DNA of 64,000 bases from Thermanaerovibrio velox DSM 12556 (lineage in GTDB: Bacteria > Synergistota > Synergistia > Synergistales > Synergistaceae), in assembly GCF_000237825.1 (NCBI RefSeq), contig NZ_CM001377.1:1-64000 (forward strand), read 5' to 3'. The translations under genes were made by a program, and so were the position numbers. The notes below the pieces were generated by a model. It saw only the letters and a list, made by a program, of their open reading frames with translations, ran no database searches and was not told where the DNA came from. Below are positions 17,910-26,747 of the stretch, piece after piece. The number at the start of each line of letters is the position of its first letter. Position 1 is the first letter of the stretch.

Positions 17910-19844
17910 GTGGGACTTACGTTAACCGAGAAGCTGCTTAACGGTCACTTGGTGGAGGGAGAGCCCAAGAGGGGCTCCAGGGTGGGGATAAGGATAGACC
18001 AGACCCTGACCCAGGACGCCACCGGAACCATGGCCTACCTGGAGTTTGAGGCCCTGGGGGTCCCAAGGGTTAAAACCGAGCTTTCCGTGAGCTACGTGGA
18101 TCACAACATGATCCAGGAGGACTTCAAGAACCCCGATGACCATCGGTACCTGATGGACGTGGCTCGGAGGTGCGGGATCATCTTCTCCCCTCCGGGGAAC
18201 GGCATATGCCACCAGCTGCACGTGGAGCGCTTTGCGGCCCCCGGTAAGACCTTGCTTGGCAGCGACTCCCACACCCCCACCTCCGGCGGGGTGGGCATGC
18301 TTGCTATAGGGGCGGGGGGCATGGACGTGGCCCTCGCCATGGCGGGGGAGCCCTTCTACCTTACCTATCCGGCGGTGGTCAAGGTCCATCTTACAGGGCA
18401 GCTCTCCCCCTTCGTGTCCGCCAAGGACGTGATACTTGAGGTCCTCCGCCGCATAGGGGTTAAGGGCGGCGTGGGGAAGGTTTTGGAGTACTGCGGCCCC
18501 GGTGTGGGGACCTTAGCGGTTCCAGACAGGGCCACCATCGCGAACATGGGGGCGGAGACCGGGGCCACCTCCTCGGTGTTCCCCAGCGACGAGGTGGCCA
18601 GGGAGTGGCTTAGGGCCCAGGGGAGGGAGCATCAGTTCGTACCCCTGGAGGCGGACCCGGACGGGGTTTACGACCAGGTGATAGAGATAGACCTTTCCAG
18701 GGTTGAGCCCTTGGTGGCCCTGCCTCATCAGCCGGACAACGTGATCCCCGTGCGCGAGGCGGCGGGGATGGAGATCCAGCAGGTGATGTTCGGTTCCTGC
18801 ACCAACTCCTCACTCCGGGACCTGGAGGCGGTGGCCTACCTCCTCAGGGATATGTCGGTGCACCCGGAGGTGGACTGCGGGGTATCTCCTGGGAGCCGTC
18901 AGGTGCTTCATCACATGGCCAAGTCCGGTGCCCTTGAGTCCATCCTATCCGCGGGGGTGAGGATCCTGGAGGTGAGCTGTGGGGCCTGCATAGGCATGGG
19001 TTTCGCCCCTCCCACCGACGGGGTGTCCTTAAGGACCATAAACCGCAACTTCCTGGGCCGCTGCGGGCACAAGACCGGCAAGGTGTGTCTTGTGAGCCCC
19101 GAGACCGCCGCGGCCTCCGCGGTGGAAGGCCGTATCACGGACCCCAGGGATTTCGCGTCGAAACACTCAAAGGCCCCGTTCGTGTTCCTCCAGCCCGAGC
19201 GGTTCCACATAGAGGACCGCAGGTTCGTGATGCCCTCCGATGACCCTGAAAAGGTGGTGATCCGAAGGGGTCCCAATATAGCCCCCCTTCCTGAGATGGG
19301 GCCCATGGAGGAGGTCATATCGGGTACGGCGCTCCTCAAGGTGGGGGATGACATAACCACGGACCACATAATGCCCGCGGGGGCCAAGGTGCTCCCGTTG
19401 AGGAGCAACGTTCCCGCCATATCCAAGCACGTCTTCGAGGTTGTGGATCCCACCTTCCCGGAAAGGGCCCTTGCCGCCAAGGGGGGCTTCATAGTGGGAG
19501 GCGCCAACTACGGTCAGGGTTCCAGCCGGGAGCACGCCGCCCTTGCGCCCAGGTACCTGGGAGTAAAGGGGGTTTTGGCCAAGAGCTTCGCCAGGATCCA
19601 CCTGGCTAACCTGGTCAACTTCGGGATACTGCCCCTGGTCTTCGAGGACCCGTCGGACTACCAGAGGGTAGACCAGGGGGACCAGTTGGAGATCCGGTCC
19701 CAGGACGTGGTCCCCGGCAGGGCGTTTCAGGTTTTGAACCTCACCAAGGGGTTGACCATCCGGTGTGTTACCCCGGTTGGGGAGGGGGACCTGGAGATCA
19801 TAAGGGCGGGAGGCAAGCTGAACCACGTGAGGTCCAAGGGATAG
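17910..19844 (+). CDS. Aconitate hydratase (Aquifex-type)
   Basis: Interconverts citrate and isocitrate through cis-aconitate with a [4Fe-4S] cluster. The 644-residue length fits the shorter Aquifex-type aconitase, not the ~890-residue AcnA. Cluster cysteines are visible in FGSCTNSSLRDLE and in SCGACIGMGFAPP; the swivel domain carries GGANYGQGSSREHAAL. The GTG at 17910 is preceded by ggaagga. It is the first gene after the cobalamin riboswitch and terminator. IDH and citrate lyase genes downstream point to citrate/isocitrate as substrates, although related homoaconitases share the fold. Confidence 0.93.
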   Translation: MGLTLTEKLLNGHLVEGEPKRGSRVGIRIDQTLTQDATGTMAYLEFEALGVPRVKTELSVSYVDHNMIQEDFKNPDDHRYLMDVARRCGIIFSPPGNGICHQLHVERFAAPGKTLLGSDSHTPTSGGVGMLAIGAGGMDVALAMAGEPFYLTYPAVVKVHLTGQLSPFVSAKDVILEVLRRIGVKGGVGKVLEYCGPGVGTLAVPDRATIANMGAETGATSSVFPSDEVAREWLRAQGREHQFVPLEADPDGVYDQVIEIDLSRVEPLVALPHQPDNVIPVREAAGMEIQQVMFGSCTNSSLRDLEAVAYLLRDMSVHPEVDCGVSPGSRQVLHHMAKSGALESILSAGVRILEVSCGACIGMGFAPPTDGVSLRTINRNFLGRCGHKTGKVCLVSPETAAASAVEGRITDPRDFASKHSKAPFVFLQPERFHIEDRRFVMPSDDPEKVVIRRGPNIAPLPEMGPMEEVISGTALLKVGDDITTDHIMPAGAKVLPLRSNVPAISKHVFEVVDPTFPERALAAKGGFIVGGANYGQGSSREHAALAPRYLGVKGVLAKSFARIHLANLVNFGILPLVFEDPSDYQRVDQGDQLEIRSQDVVPGRAFQVLNLTKGLTIRCVTPVGEGDLEIIRAGGKLNHVRSKG

Positions 19845-20079
19845 GACGATAGCACCAAGGCTTCCCCGGGGGCGGCAACTTCCGGAAACGTGTAAACCCT
19901 GCCCAGATTTACCCCTTCCGGATATGGACAAGTGTTTTTAGCTGATGAACAACGCGCCTCCGCATCCGACCCCCGGGGTTTTCCCATACATGGAGTCGTC
20001 GATTTTAGTACCAATGGTTCCCGGTCGCTGGCCGCGGCACGGGTCTTAAGGTTGGCAAGGTGCAGAAGGAGGGTGAAGC

Positions 20080-21334
20080 ATGAGGTTCGAGGGTTTGGAG
20101 CTTGAGAGGTACCGGGAGCCCCAGGAGGGAAGCAGGATCGTCTTTCGGGATGGGAAGATGGAGGTCCCGGACGATCCGGTGATACCCTATGTGGAGGGGG
20201 ACGGCGATAGGGGTGGACATAACCCCGGTGATGAAGAGGGTTTTGGACCGGGCGGTTCATAAGGCCTATGGCGGGAAGAGGCGTCTTGTCTGGTGGGAGA
20301 TATACGCGGGGCAGAAGGCCATGGACCTGTTCGGCACCGCAATACCCAAGGACTCCTTCACCGCCCTTAGGTACTTTCGGGTGGGCATAAAGGGGCCCCT
20401 CACCACCCCGGTGGGAGGGGGTTTCAGGAGCCTCAACGTGGCTTTTCGCCAGGAGCTGGATCTATTTGCCTGTGTGAGGCCCGTGCGCTGGTTCGACGGG
20501 GTACCCGCTCCCCTTAAGAGGCCCCAGGACGTGGATATGGTGGTTTTCCGGGAGAACACCGAGGACCTGTACGCCGGTATAGAGTGGGAGATGGGGACCG
20601 AAGAGGCCGGGAAGGTGATAAGGTTCCTCCGGGATATGGGGAAGGAGGTGCGGGAGGACTCCGGGATAGGTATAAAGCCCATATCCAAGACCGGCACGGA
20701 GAGGCTCGTCCGGATGGCCATAAGGTACGCCTTAGATAACAAGAGGAAGTCGGTCACCCTGGTTCACAAGGGGAACATAATGAAGTTCACCGAGGGGGCC
20801 TTCATGAAGTGGGGGTACGAGCTGGCCAAGAGGGAGTTTGGGGACCTCACGGTGACCGAGCAGGAGGTGATGGAGCTCCACCAGGGGGTGGTTCCGGAGG
20901 GCAAGGTGGTCATAAAGGACCGGATCGCGGACGCCATGTTCCAGCAGATACTGCTCCGGCCCTCGGAGTACCACGTGCTTGCCATGCCGAACCTTAACGG
21001 GGACTACATGTCCGACGCCCTGGCCGCATCGGTGGGTGGTCTTGGGCTGGCCCCTGGGGCCAACATGAACGACCAGGTGGCGTTCTTCGAGGCCACTCAC
21101 GGCACCGCCCCCAAGTACGCCGGGCAGGACAAGGTTAACCCGGGTTCCCTGATCCTATCCGGGGTTCTCATGCTGGAGCACCTGGGGTGGCGTGAGGCGG
21201 CGGAGCTCGTGGTTAGGGGCATGGAAGGGGCCATAAGGGATGGCATCGTGACGTACGACCTGGCCCGTCAGCGTGAGGGGGCCAAGGAGGTCTCCTGCTC
21301 CGCCTTCGGGGAGGCGGTTTGCGAGAGGATGTAG
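20080..21334 (+). pseudogene. icd: NADP-dependent isocitrate dehydrogenase, frameshifted
   Basis: Interconverts isocitrate and 2-oxoglutarate plus CO2. Reading across one extra base near 20206 (GACGGCGATAGG, expected GACGGCATAGG) gives [21 protein letters not shown]. The joined protein is about 417 residues, as in E. coli. Landmarks are [14 protein letters not shown] (the serine site of E. coli IDH) and [19 protein letters not shown] specificity is supported by Lys-Tyr in [17 protein letters not shown] and by Tyr and Arg in VTYDLAR. ATG at 20080 follows agaaggaggg. In fermenters it may run in the reductive carboxylating direction. The break is probably a sequence error. Confidence 0.88.
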
Positions 21335-21401
21335 GGCAGAGGCCCTAGTGGTCATATCGGGGCGTTATGGCGGGGGGGCGGGGCTTCCCCGCCGCGTTTC
21401 A

Positions 21402-21695
21402 ATGGGGGTGTTGAGGTTGGAGGTAAGGGAGTCCAGGGCAGGGACGTTGGAGTCGTCGGACTGTCTTGTGAGCGTTTATCCGTCCGAGGGGTTGGAGGTG
21501 GTCCTCAAGGGTGTGTGCGCCCGGATGTACCCGGAGAGGACGAGGCGTATGGTGGAGGAGGCGCTGAGGGAGGCCGGCATAGTGGCTGCGGTGGAGGTTC
21601 AGGACCAGGGGGCGCTGATGGCCACCATGAGGGCCCGTCTTAGGACCGCCGTAAGGCGTGCTGTTTCGGGGGGTGGCTGCGGTGAGGCCCGTTAG
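21402..21695 (+). CDS. citD: Citrate lyase acyl carrier protein (gamma subunit)
   Basis: CitD carries the phosphoribosyl-dephospho-CoA arm that shuttles acetyl and citryl groups within citrate lyase. The 97-residue product has the diagnostic attachment segment AGTLESSDCLVSV, whose first Ser of ESSD is the usual modification site, and conserved LEVVLKGVCARMYPERTRRMVEEAL. I use ATG at 21402; TTG at 21411 is also possible. A GC-rich hairpin (21377-21393) sits just upstream. It overlaps citE at its 3' end. CitC and CitG/CitX, needed to acetylate and build the arm, are not in the window. Confidence 0.88.
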   Translation: MGVLRLEVRESRAGTLESSDCLVSVYPSEGLEVVLKGVCARMYPERTRRMVEEALREAGIVAAVEVQDQGALMATMRARLRTAVRRAVSGGGCGEAR

Positions 21696-22551
21696 GTCCA
21701 TGCTTTACGTGCCGGGCAACAGCCCGGGGATGCTGCAGCACTGTCCTAGGTTTGGGGCGGACAGCGTGCTTTTGGACCTGGAGGATTCGGTGGCCCTGTC
21801 GGAGAAGGACGCAGCCCGGGACCTGGTGGTGGAGATGCTCAAGGGCTTGGACTTTGGGTCTTTGGTGGTGACCGTTAGGGTAAACGGTGCGGACAGCTGT
21901 TTTTTTGAGGAGGACCTGAGGGCAGTGGTGCCCCTCAAGCCCCATGCGGTGAGGGTTCCCAAGTGTTCGAGCCCCGAGGACGTGCTTTTGGCGGACCGGT
22001 TGATAGGCGCCATAGAGGAGGAGCACGGGATAGAGGTTGGTACGGTGAAGATCCACGCCATGCTGGAGACCGCGGAGGGTGTTGTGAGGGCCCGAGAGAT
22101 AGGTGGCAGCTGCGGCAGGGTATCGGCGCTGACCCTTGGGGGTCAGGATTTGACGGCGGACATGGGGGTGAGCAAGACCCGGGAGGGTTGGGAGCTGTTC
22201 GTGGCCCGCTCCCAGGTGGCCCTTGCGGCCAGGAGCCTTGGGCTGGAGGCATTCGACACGGTGTACGCGGACGTGGAGGACCACCAGGGTCTTTACGAGG
22301 AGGCCCGTCGGGTGGTGGGTCTTGGTTTCACCGGTAAGGCGGCGATACACCCGTCCCAGATAGAGTGGATACACCGGGCCTTTGTGCCGGAGGAGGAAGA
22401 GGTTAGTCGGGCCCGTCGGATAGTGGAGGCGGCTCGTTTGGCGGAGGCGGAGGGAAGGGGAGTGGTATCGGTGGACGGCAGGATGGTGGATGCGCCGGTG
22501 GTGAGGCGGGCGCTTCACACCTTGAGCCTTTGGGAGATGCGGGAGGTATAG
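21682..22551 (+). CDS. citE: Citrate lyase beta subunit (citryl-ACP lyase)
   Basis: CitE cleaves citryl-ACP to oxaloacetate and acetyl-ACP. The protein shows RSMLYVPGNSPGML and the Mg-binding VLLDLEDSVALSEKDAAR near the N terminus, then VKIHAMLETAEGV and SALTLGGQDLTADMG typical of the CitE TIM barrel. I choose GTG at 21682, giving 289 residues and overlapping citD; GTG at 21658 or 21673 would extend it. citF begins five bases after the stop. Malyl- or citramalyl-CoA lyases are relatives, but the CitD and CitF neighbours argue for a true lyase complex. Confidence 0.9.
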   Translation: MRPVRSMLYVPGNSPGMLQHCPRFGADSVLLDLEDSVALSEKDAARDLVVEMLKGLDFGSLVVTVRVNGADSCFFEEDLRAVVPLKPHAVRVPKCSSPEDVLLADRLIGAIEEEHGIEVGTVKIHAMLETAEGVVRAREIGGSCGRVSALTLGGQDLTADMGVSKTREGWELFVARSQVALAARSLGLEAFDTVYADVEDHQGLYEEARRVVGLGFTGKAAIHPSQIEWIHRAFVPEEEEVSRARRIVEAARLAEAEGRGVVSVDGRMVDAPVVRRALHTLSLWEMREV

Positions 22552-22556
22552 GGGTC

Positions 22557-24113
22557 ATGAGGTTTGCGAGGAACTCCATAGGCCGTCTGGTGCCCGTTGA
22601 GCTGCCCGGCATGGGTGAGATTAGGCCCTACATGGGTCCCTGGAGCCGAGTGGGAGAGGAGGCGGAGCGCCGCTGTGCGCCGTTAAGGGGTACGCCCAGG
22701 GGCAAGGAGAAGGTGACCTACGACCTGAAGGAGGCCATAAGGAGGAGCGGTCTTGAGAGCGGCATGACCGTTTCGTTTCATCATCACTTGAGGAACGGTG
22801 ACCGGGTTCTGTGTCCCGTGCTGGAGGCCTGCCGGGAGATGGGGATAAGGGACCTGGTGCTGGCGCCCAGTTCCCTGACGGACTCCCACGAGGAGGTGGC
22901 GGATTTCGTGAGGGATGGGGTGGTGAGGGGTATTCACACCTCTGGTGTTAGGGGAGAGGTTGGGAAGGCCATAAGCAGGGGGGAGCTGGAGGTGCCTGTG
23001 GTGATCCACAGCCACGGCGGCCGGGCCAGGGCGGTGGAGGAGGGGGGCATATCGATAGACGTGGCGTTTCTTGCAGCTCCCCTGTGCGACCGTTACGGGA
23101 ACTTCACCGGAGTGATGGGTAAGTCCGCGTGCGGTTCGCTGGGTTACGCCCAGCTGGACGCCCGTTATGCCCGTCACGTGGTGGCGGTGACGGATAATCT
23201 TTCGGAGGAACCACTGGGTTACGTGTCGGTGCCCCAGTACCTGGTGGACCAGGTGTTGGTGGTGGACAGCATTGGGGATCCCCGGAAGATAGCGACTGGT
23301 GCGGCCCGGATAACCCGGAACCCCGTGGATTTAAAGATAGCGAAGGACGCGTTCAAGGTGATTTTGGCGTCGGGATTGATGGAGGATGGGATGTCCTTTC
23401 AGGTTGGGGCTGGGGGTGCGAGCCTTGCGGTGGCCCGTTACGTGAGGGATTACATGAAGGAGAAGGGGATAGTGGGCAGCTTTGGGTGCGGTGGAGTCAC
23501 GGGCTACATGGCGTCGATGCTGGAGGAGGGTCTGTTCAAGGTTTTGTACGACGTGCAGAGCTTTGACGCCGCGGTGACCGGTTCTTTGGTGAGGAACCGT
23601 AACCACGTGGAGATAGACCAGTCGTGGTACGCGAACCCGTTGAACCGTGGCTGTGTGGTGCATGAGTTGGACGTGGTGGTGTTGGCGGCGCTGGACGTGG
23701 ACGTGGATTTCAACGTGAACGTGCTGACCGGTCACGACGGGGTGCTGCGAGGGGCGTCTGGCGGTCATTGCGACACCGCGGCGGGTGCGAAGCTGTCGTT
23801 GGTGGTGCTGCCGTCGTTCCGGGGAGGGGTGCCCTCCATAAGGGATAGGGTTGGTGCGGTGGTGACCCCTGGGGAGACGGTGGACGCGGTTGTTACGGAG
23901 CGGGGGGTTTGCGTGAACCCCCGCAGGAAGGACCTTGAGGAGTCCTGTAGGGCCATGGGTCTTGAGGTGAAGGACATAAGGGAGCTCAAGGAAGAGGTGG
24001 AGGGTTTGACCGGTGTCCCCGAGGAGGTGGAGGTTGACAGGTCCCGGGTTGTGGCCCTGGTGGAGTACCGGGACGGTACGATCATAGACAGCGTGTTCCG
24101 GGTGGACTGTTAG
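22557..24113 (+). CDS. citF: Citrate lyase alpha subunit (citrate:acetyl-ACP transferase)
   Basis: CitF exchanges acetate for citrate on the acyl carrier, forming citryl-ACP. The 518-residue product matches CitF along its length: RSGLESGMTVSFHHHLRNGD, HTSGVRGEVGKAISRG, VVIHSHGGRARAVEEGGISIDVAFL and GKSACGSLGYAQLDARYA. ATG at 22557 follows gggaggtataggggtc; the upstream ATG at 22530 would overlap citE. A long-stem terminator follows. Citramalate lyase alpha subunits are very similar, so citramalate cannot be excluded from this protein alone. Aconitase and IDH in the same operon make citrate more likely. Confidence 0.93.
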   Translation: MRFARNSIGRLVPVELPGMGEIRPYMGPWSRVGEEAERRCAPLRGTPRGKEKVTYDLKEAIRRSGLESGMTVSFHHHLRNGDRVLCPVLEACREMGIRDLVLAPSSLTDSHEEVADFVRDGVVRGIHTSGVRGEVGKAISRGELEVPVVIHSHGGRARAVEEGGISIDVAFLAAPLCDRYGNFTGVMGKSACGSLGYAQLDARYARHVVAVTDNLSEEPLGYVSVPQYLVDQVLVVDSIGDPRKIATGAARITRNPVDLKIAKDAFKVILASGLMEDGMSFQVGAGGASLAVARYVRDYMKEKGIVGSFGCGGVTGYMASMLEEGLFKVLYDVQSFDAAVTGSLVRNRNHVEIDQSWYANPLNRGCVVHELDVVVLAALDVDVDFNVNVLTGHDGVLRGASGGHCDTAAGAKLSLVVLPSFRGGVPSIRDRVGAVVTPGETVDAVVTERGVCVNPRRKDLEESCRAMGLEVKDIRELKEEVEGLTGVPEEVEVDRSRVVALVEYRDGTIIDSVFRVDC

Positions 24114-24156
24114 GTCCTTCGGGGCAAGGTGAAAGGGTAACGGCGGGAGATAGATT

Positions 24157-24207
24157 GAAGCCCGGGGTGGGGAAGGGACGGGAGCTTATCCCCGGGCTTC
24201 GGCTTTT
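24157..24207 (+). terminator. Terminator of the citrate branch operon
   Basis: A perfect 11-bp stem pairs GAAGCCCGGGG (24157-24167) with CCCCGGGCTTC (24190-24200) around a 22-base loop, followed by GGCTTTT. It separates citF from the convergent MinD genes. Confidence 0.75.
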
Positions 24208-24224
24208 CTCGTTGGGTTTCGCGT

Positions 24225-25097
24225 TCACTCCCCTTGGGTGATCCTTTGTATGCCTTGCAGGATTTGGTCCACCAGTTCCTGGGGGATGGAGGACGGGATG
24301 TTTCCCATGGAGAGGTCCCTCACCACCTCTTCCTGGAAGGGAATCTCTGCCAGCACTGGTGTTCCCGTGTCTTCGCAGGCCTGCCGTATCCTATTTGAGC
24401 CCTCTTGGGAGAGGTCCCATCGGTTTATGACCACTCCGGAGGGTACCCGGAGCTGTCTTGTCACCTCCAGGAGGCGGAGCAGGTCGTGAAGGCCGCTTTT
24501 GGAGGGTTCGGTGATGATGAGCCCGAGGGATGCGCCGGTCAGGGCGGATATGGCGGGGCATGCGATGCCCGGCGGTCCGTCCAGGAGTATCCACTCCTTG
24601 CGGAGCTCGCCGGCGGACTTCCGGGCCCTCTCCCGCAGGATCTGAACCAGCCGGCCGGAGTTCTCCCCCCCGGGGTTCAGCTTTGCGTGGAACATGGGGC
24701 CGAAGGAGGTCTGGCTTTCGAAGACGTGTCCCTGCTTGGTCCGCAGGAGTTCCACCGCCCCTTTGGGGCAGAGGATGGAGCAGACGCCGCAGCCCTCGCA
24801 GGCGGTGGGGTCCACATGGGCCCCCGAGGGCGTCATCGTGATGGCCTTAAACCGGCAGTGGCGGGAGCATAGTCCGCAACCGTCGCATGGGGGGGTGTTA
24901 ACCTGGGCTTTATGTCCCCCCACGAAGAGGTCCTCCCTTTGGACTACGGGCTTAAGCAGTATCCAGAGGTCCGGGGCGTCCACATCGGCGTCGCATATGA
25001 CGCACCTTTCGGACAGGGCCCTTGCGAGCATGGCGGTGACGGTGGTCTTTCCGGTCCCCCCCTTTCCGCTCACCACCGCTATTTCCCGGGGTCTCAT
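24225..25097 (-). CDS. MinD-superfamily ATPase with ferredoxin domain
   Basis: A 290-residue P-loop ATPase of the MinD/Mrp class with an inserted 2[4Fe-4S] ferredoxin module. Visible are the deviant Walker A VVSGKGGTGKTT at the N terminus and the cluster motifs CDGCGLCSRHC and CEGCGVCSILC near residues 68-110. The ATG at 25097 overlaps the stop of the preceding gene as ATGA, which decides against the longer start at 25118. Paired genes of this type occur beside the orange protein (ORP) in Desulfovibrio. A role in iron-sulfur or metal-cofactor-dependent assembly or positioning is inferred only. Confidence 0.88.
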   Translation of the reverse strand: MRPREIAVVSGKGGTGKTTVTAMLARALSERCVICDADVDAPDLWILLKPVVQREDLFVGGHKAQVNTPPCDGCGLCSRHCRFKAITMTPSGAHVDPTACEGCGVCSILCPKGAVELLRTKQGHVFESQTSFGPMFHAKLNPGGENSGRLVQILRERARKSAGELRKEWILLDGPPGIACPAISALTGASLGLIITEPSKSGLHDLLRLLEVTRQLRVPSGVVINRWDLSQEGSNRIRQACEDTGTPVLAEIPFQEEVVRDLSMGNIPSSIPQELVDQILQGIQRITQGE

Positions 25098-25969
25098 GAC
25101 AAAACCCTCCTCGCCCATTCCCAGGCTGATACGGCGGCTTCCCGCCAGTGTTCGTCCAGTTCGGAGGGGGGTATGCCCTGGGCGGATCCCTCCGCCACCT
25201 TCCTAGAGAAGGGCAGCCTGGCTATGAGGGGGAGGCTTCCCAGGATGCCCTCCAGGGGAGGCTCTTCCTCCAGGATCCCGGACCGGTTGAGCACCAATCC
25301 GGTCGGTTTGCCCATGTCCTTGAGCAGCTGGGCCACCACCTCTCCGTCCGCCCTGCCGAAGGGGGTGTTCTCGGTTATGAGTATCGCCCCCTGGGCTTGG
25401 CGCAGGGCCGCCACGGTGGGACAGGCCGCCCCCGGGGGGGCGTCTATTACCACTGCCGAGCCCGTGCCCTCCGCAAGGCCAACCTCCACCGCCCGGTCTA
25501 TCACCGGCACCGGATTGGGCATCCCCACCAGGAGCCGGCCTTCGAGGATCACGCCCCTGCGGTGCCTGATCACGCCCCGGTTGAGCACCCCTATGGGCCG
25601 CGGCGTCTCCGAAAGGGCCCCGTTGGGGCAGGCCATGACGCAGGCCCCGCAGCCGTGACAGAGCTCGTTGAAAGTGGGCAGGGACCTGCCGAAGCAGAGG
25701 ACCCCGCCGAACCGGCAGGTCCTGGAGCATATCCCGCAGCGGGAACATCTCTCCGGGTCCACCATCGGGATCGGAAGGGTGACAGGGGTGCTGTCCATCC
25801 CGGGAGCGCCTTGGTGGTTATCCTCCTGGACCAGCAGCGCCAAGTTGGGTTCCTCGACGTCGCAGTCTATGGCGGTCACCGGGAGGTCCGGGGGGCTGCA
25901 GAGGGCCATGGAGGCGGCGAAGGAGGTCTTGCCCGCCCCTCCCTTGCCGCTCACCACCGCTATGACCAT
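25094..25969 (-). CDS. MinD-superfamily ATPase with ferredoxin domain (paralogue)
   Basis: Paralogue of the gene that follows it in the operon, 291 residues from ATG 25969 (MVIAVVSGKGGAGKTS). A longer frame to 26014 would overlap the NifX-like gene upstream. Two ferredoxin-type clusters are bound by CSRCGICSRTC and CHGCGACVMAC, and a later region has VVIDAPPGAACPTVAAL and TENTPFGRADGE, conserved in this pair. Two tandem MinD-ferredoxin ATPases translated with ATGA coupling probably form a heterodimer. The order DUF5320, NifX-like, MinD, MinD reads as one transcript. Confidence 0.87.
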   Translation of the reverse strand: MVIAVVSGKGGAGKTSFAASMALCSPPDLPVTAIDCDVEEPNLALLVQEDNHQGAPGMDSTPVTLPIPMVDPERCSRCGICSRTCRFGGVLCFGRSLPTFNELCHGCGACVMACPNGALSETPRPIGVLNRGVIRHRRGVILEGRLLVGMPNPVPVIDRAVEVGLAEGTGSAVVIDAPPGAACPTVAALRQAQGAILITENTPFGRADGEVVAQLLKDMGKPTGLVLNRSGILEEEPPLEGILGSLPLIARLPFSRKVAEGSAQGIPPSELDEHWREAAVSAWEWARRVLS

Positions 25970-25980
25970 GGGGCTTGAAC

Positions 25981-26367
25981 CTAGTGTCCGCACCCGCTGC
26001 CTCCGGGGCCGCACTCACCGGGATGTTCGTGGCCGCTGCCATGGGAACACAGGCTGGCTCCGCCGGCCAGCTTGCCCCTTAGGAGCGCCTCCACCGCGAG
26101 ATCCGCGGGACCGGTCACCCCCATGTACACCTGGATCCCCTGGGCCCTGAACAGGTTGACCGCCCTTTCCCCCATGCCCCCGGTTATGATGGCTTCTATG
26201 CCCATGTCACCCAGCCACTTGGGCAGCCTGCCGGGCTCGTGCCCGGGGTTGTCAAGCATCTCCTTTTTGACCACGGTCCCCTGGTCCGCGGTTACCAACA
26301 TGAACTGGGGGGCATGGCCGAAGTGGGCACACACGTTACCCCCTTCTAACGGTACGGCTATCTTCAC
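25981..26367 (-). CDS. NifX/NafY-fold (ORP-like) protein with His/Cys-rich tail
   Basis: The first about 105 residues form the dinitrogenase iron-molybdenum cofactor (NifX/NafY) domain: MKIAVPLEGGNVCAHFGHAP, EAIITGGMGERAVNLFRAQG and VYMGVTGPADLAVEALLRG. The family includes the Desulfovibrio orange protein, which binds a Mo-Cu sulfide cluster. The C terminus is a metal-binding-looking tail, GHEHPGECGPGGSGCGH. No nitrogenase genes are present, so the role is probably not nitrogen fixation. It lies between the DUF5320 gene and the MinD pair, with almost no gaps. Confidence 0.87.
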   Translation of the reverse strand: MKIAVPLEGGNVCAHFGHAPQFMLVTADQGTVVKKEMLDNPGHEPGRLPKWLGDMGIEAIITGGMGERAVNLFRAQGIQVYMGVTGPADLAVEALLRGKLAGGASLCSHGSGHEHPGECGPGGSGCGH

Positions 26368-26601
26368 CTAGATCTCCTCCTCCTGTTCGGTGTCTTGGGG
26401 GTTGGCTCTCACCTGCCCCTTGAGCTCCATTAGCTGGTCCTCCAGGGCCTTGAGCCTTCCCAGAATGCCCGACCCCCTGCCGTCGACCGCGCAGATACGG
26501 CGGCGCAACCTAAGCCCTCTTCCGCCTCCGCAGCACATGCCCCGTCCGCGTCCGGTCATGGGTCCGTTTCCCACGGGTCCCGTTCCGTCCATTCCTGGCA
26601 T
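26368..26601 (-). CDS. DUF5320 family small protein
   Basis: A 77-residue protein. The Met/Gly-rich N terminus MPGMDGTGPVGNGPMTGRG and a CCGGGRG segment are typical of DUF5320, a family regularly found next to NifX-like and MinD-like genes in anaerobes. The C-terminal half is a short predicted coiled coil (ILGRLKALEDQLMELKGQV). Function is unknown. It is the first gene of the operon. The ribosome site is a run of Gs, and a Fur-like operator with an overlapping promoter lies immediately upstream. Confidence 0.8.
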   Translation of the reverse strand: MPGMDGTGPVGNGPMTGRGRGMCCGGGRGLRLRRRICAVDGRGSGILGRLKALEDQLMELKGQVRANPQDTEQEEEI

Positions 26602-26620
26602 GAGAATCCCCCCGATCTAT

Positions 26621-26643
26621 TAATGATATTGATTATCATTATA
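26621..26643 (-). promoter_or_regulatory. Fur-box-like operator overlapping a promoter
   Basis: TAATGATA (26621-26628) and TATCATTA (26634-26641) form an 8-5-8 inverted repeat closely resembling the Fur box (GATAATGATAATCATTATC type). On the minus strand it overlaps a perfect -10 TATAAT (26643-26638), with TTGATT 16 bases upstream (26665-26660). It would allow repression of the DUF5320-NifX-MinD-MinD operon by the Fur-family protein encoded nearby. Confidence 0.7.
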
Positions 26644-26747
26644 TTCTTGCCCGACCGGAAATCAAGCCCCAAGGCCCATGGGAAGCCGTGGGAGATAGGA
26701 GGGCAGGAGGGACGGTGGGTTGGCCCGGGGCCTGTCCCCTATTAAGA

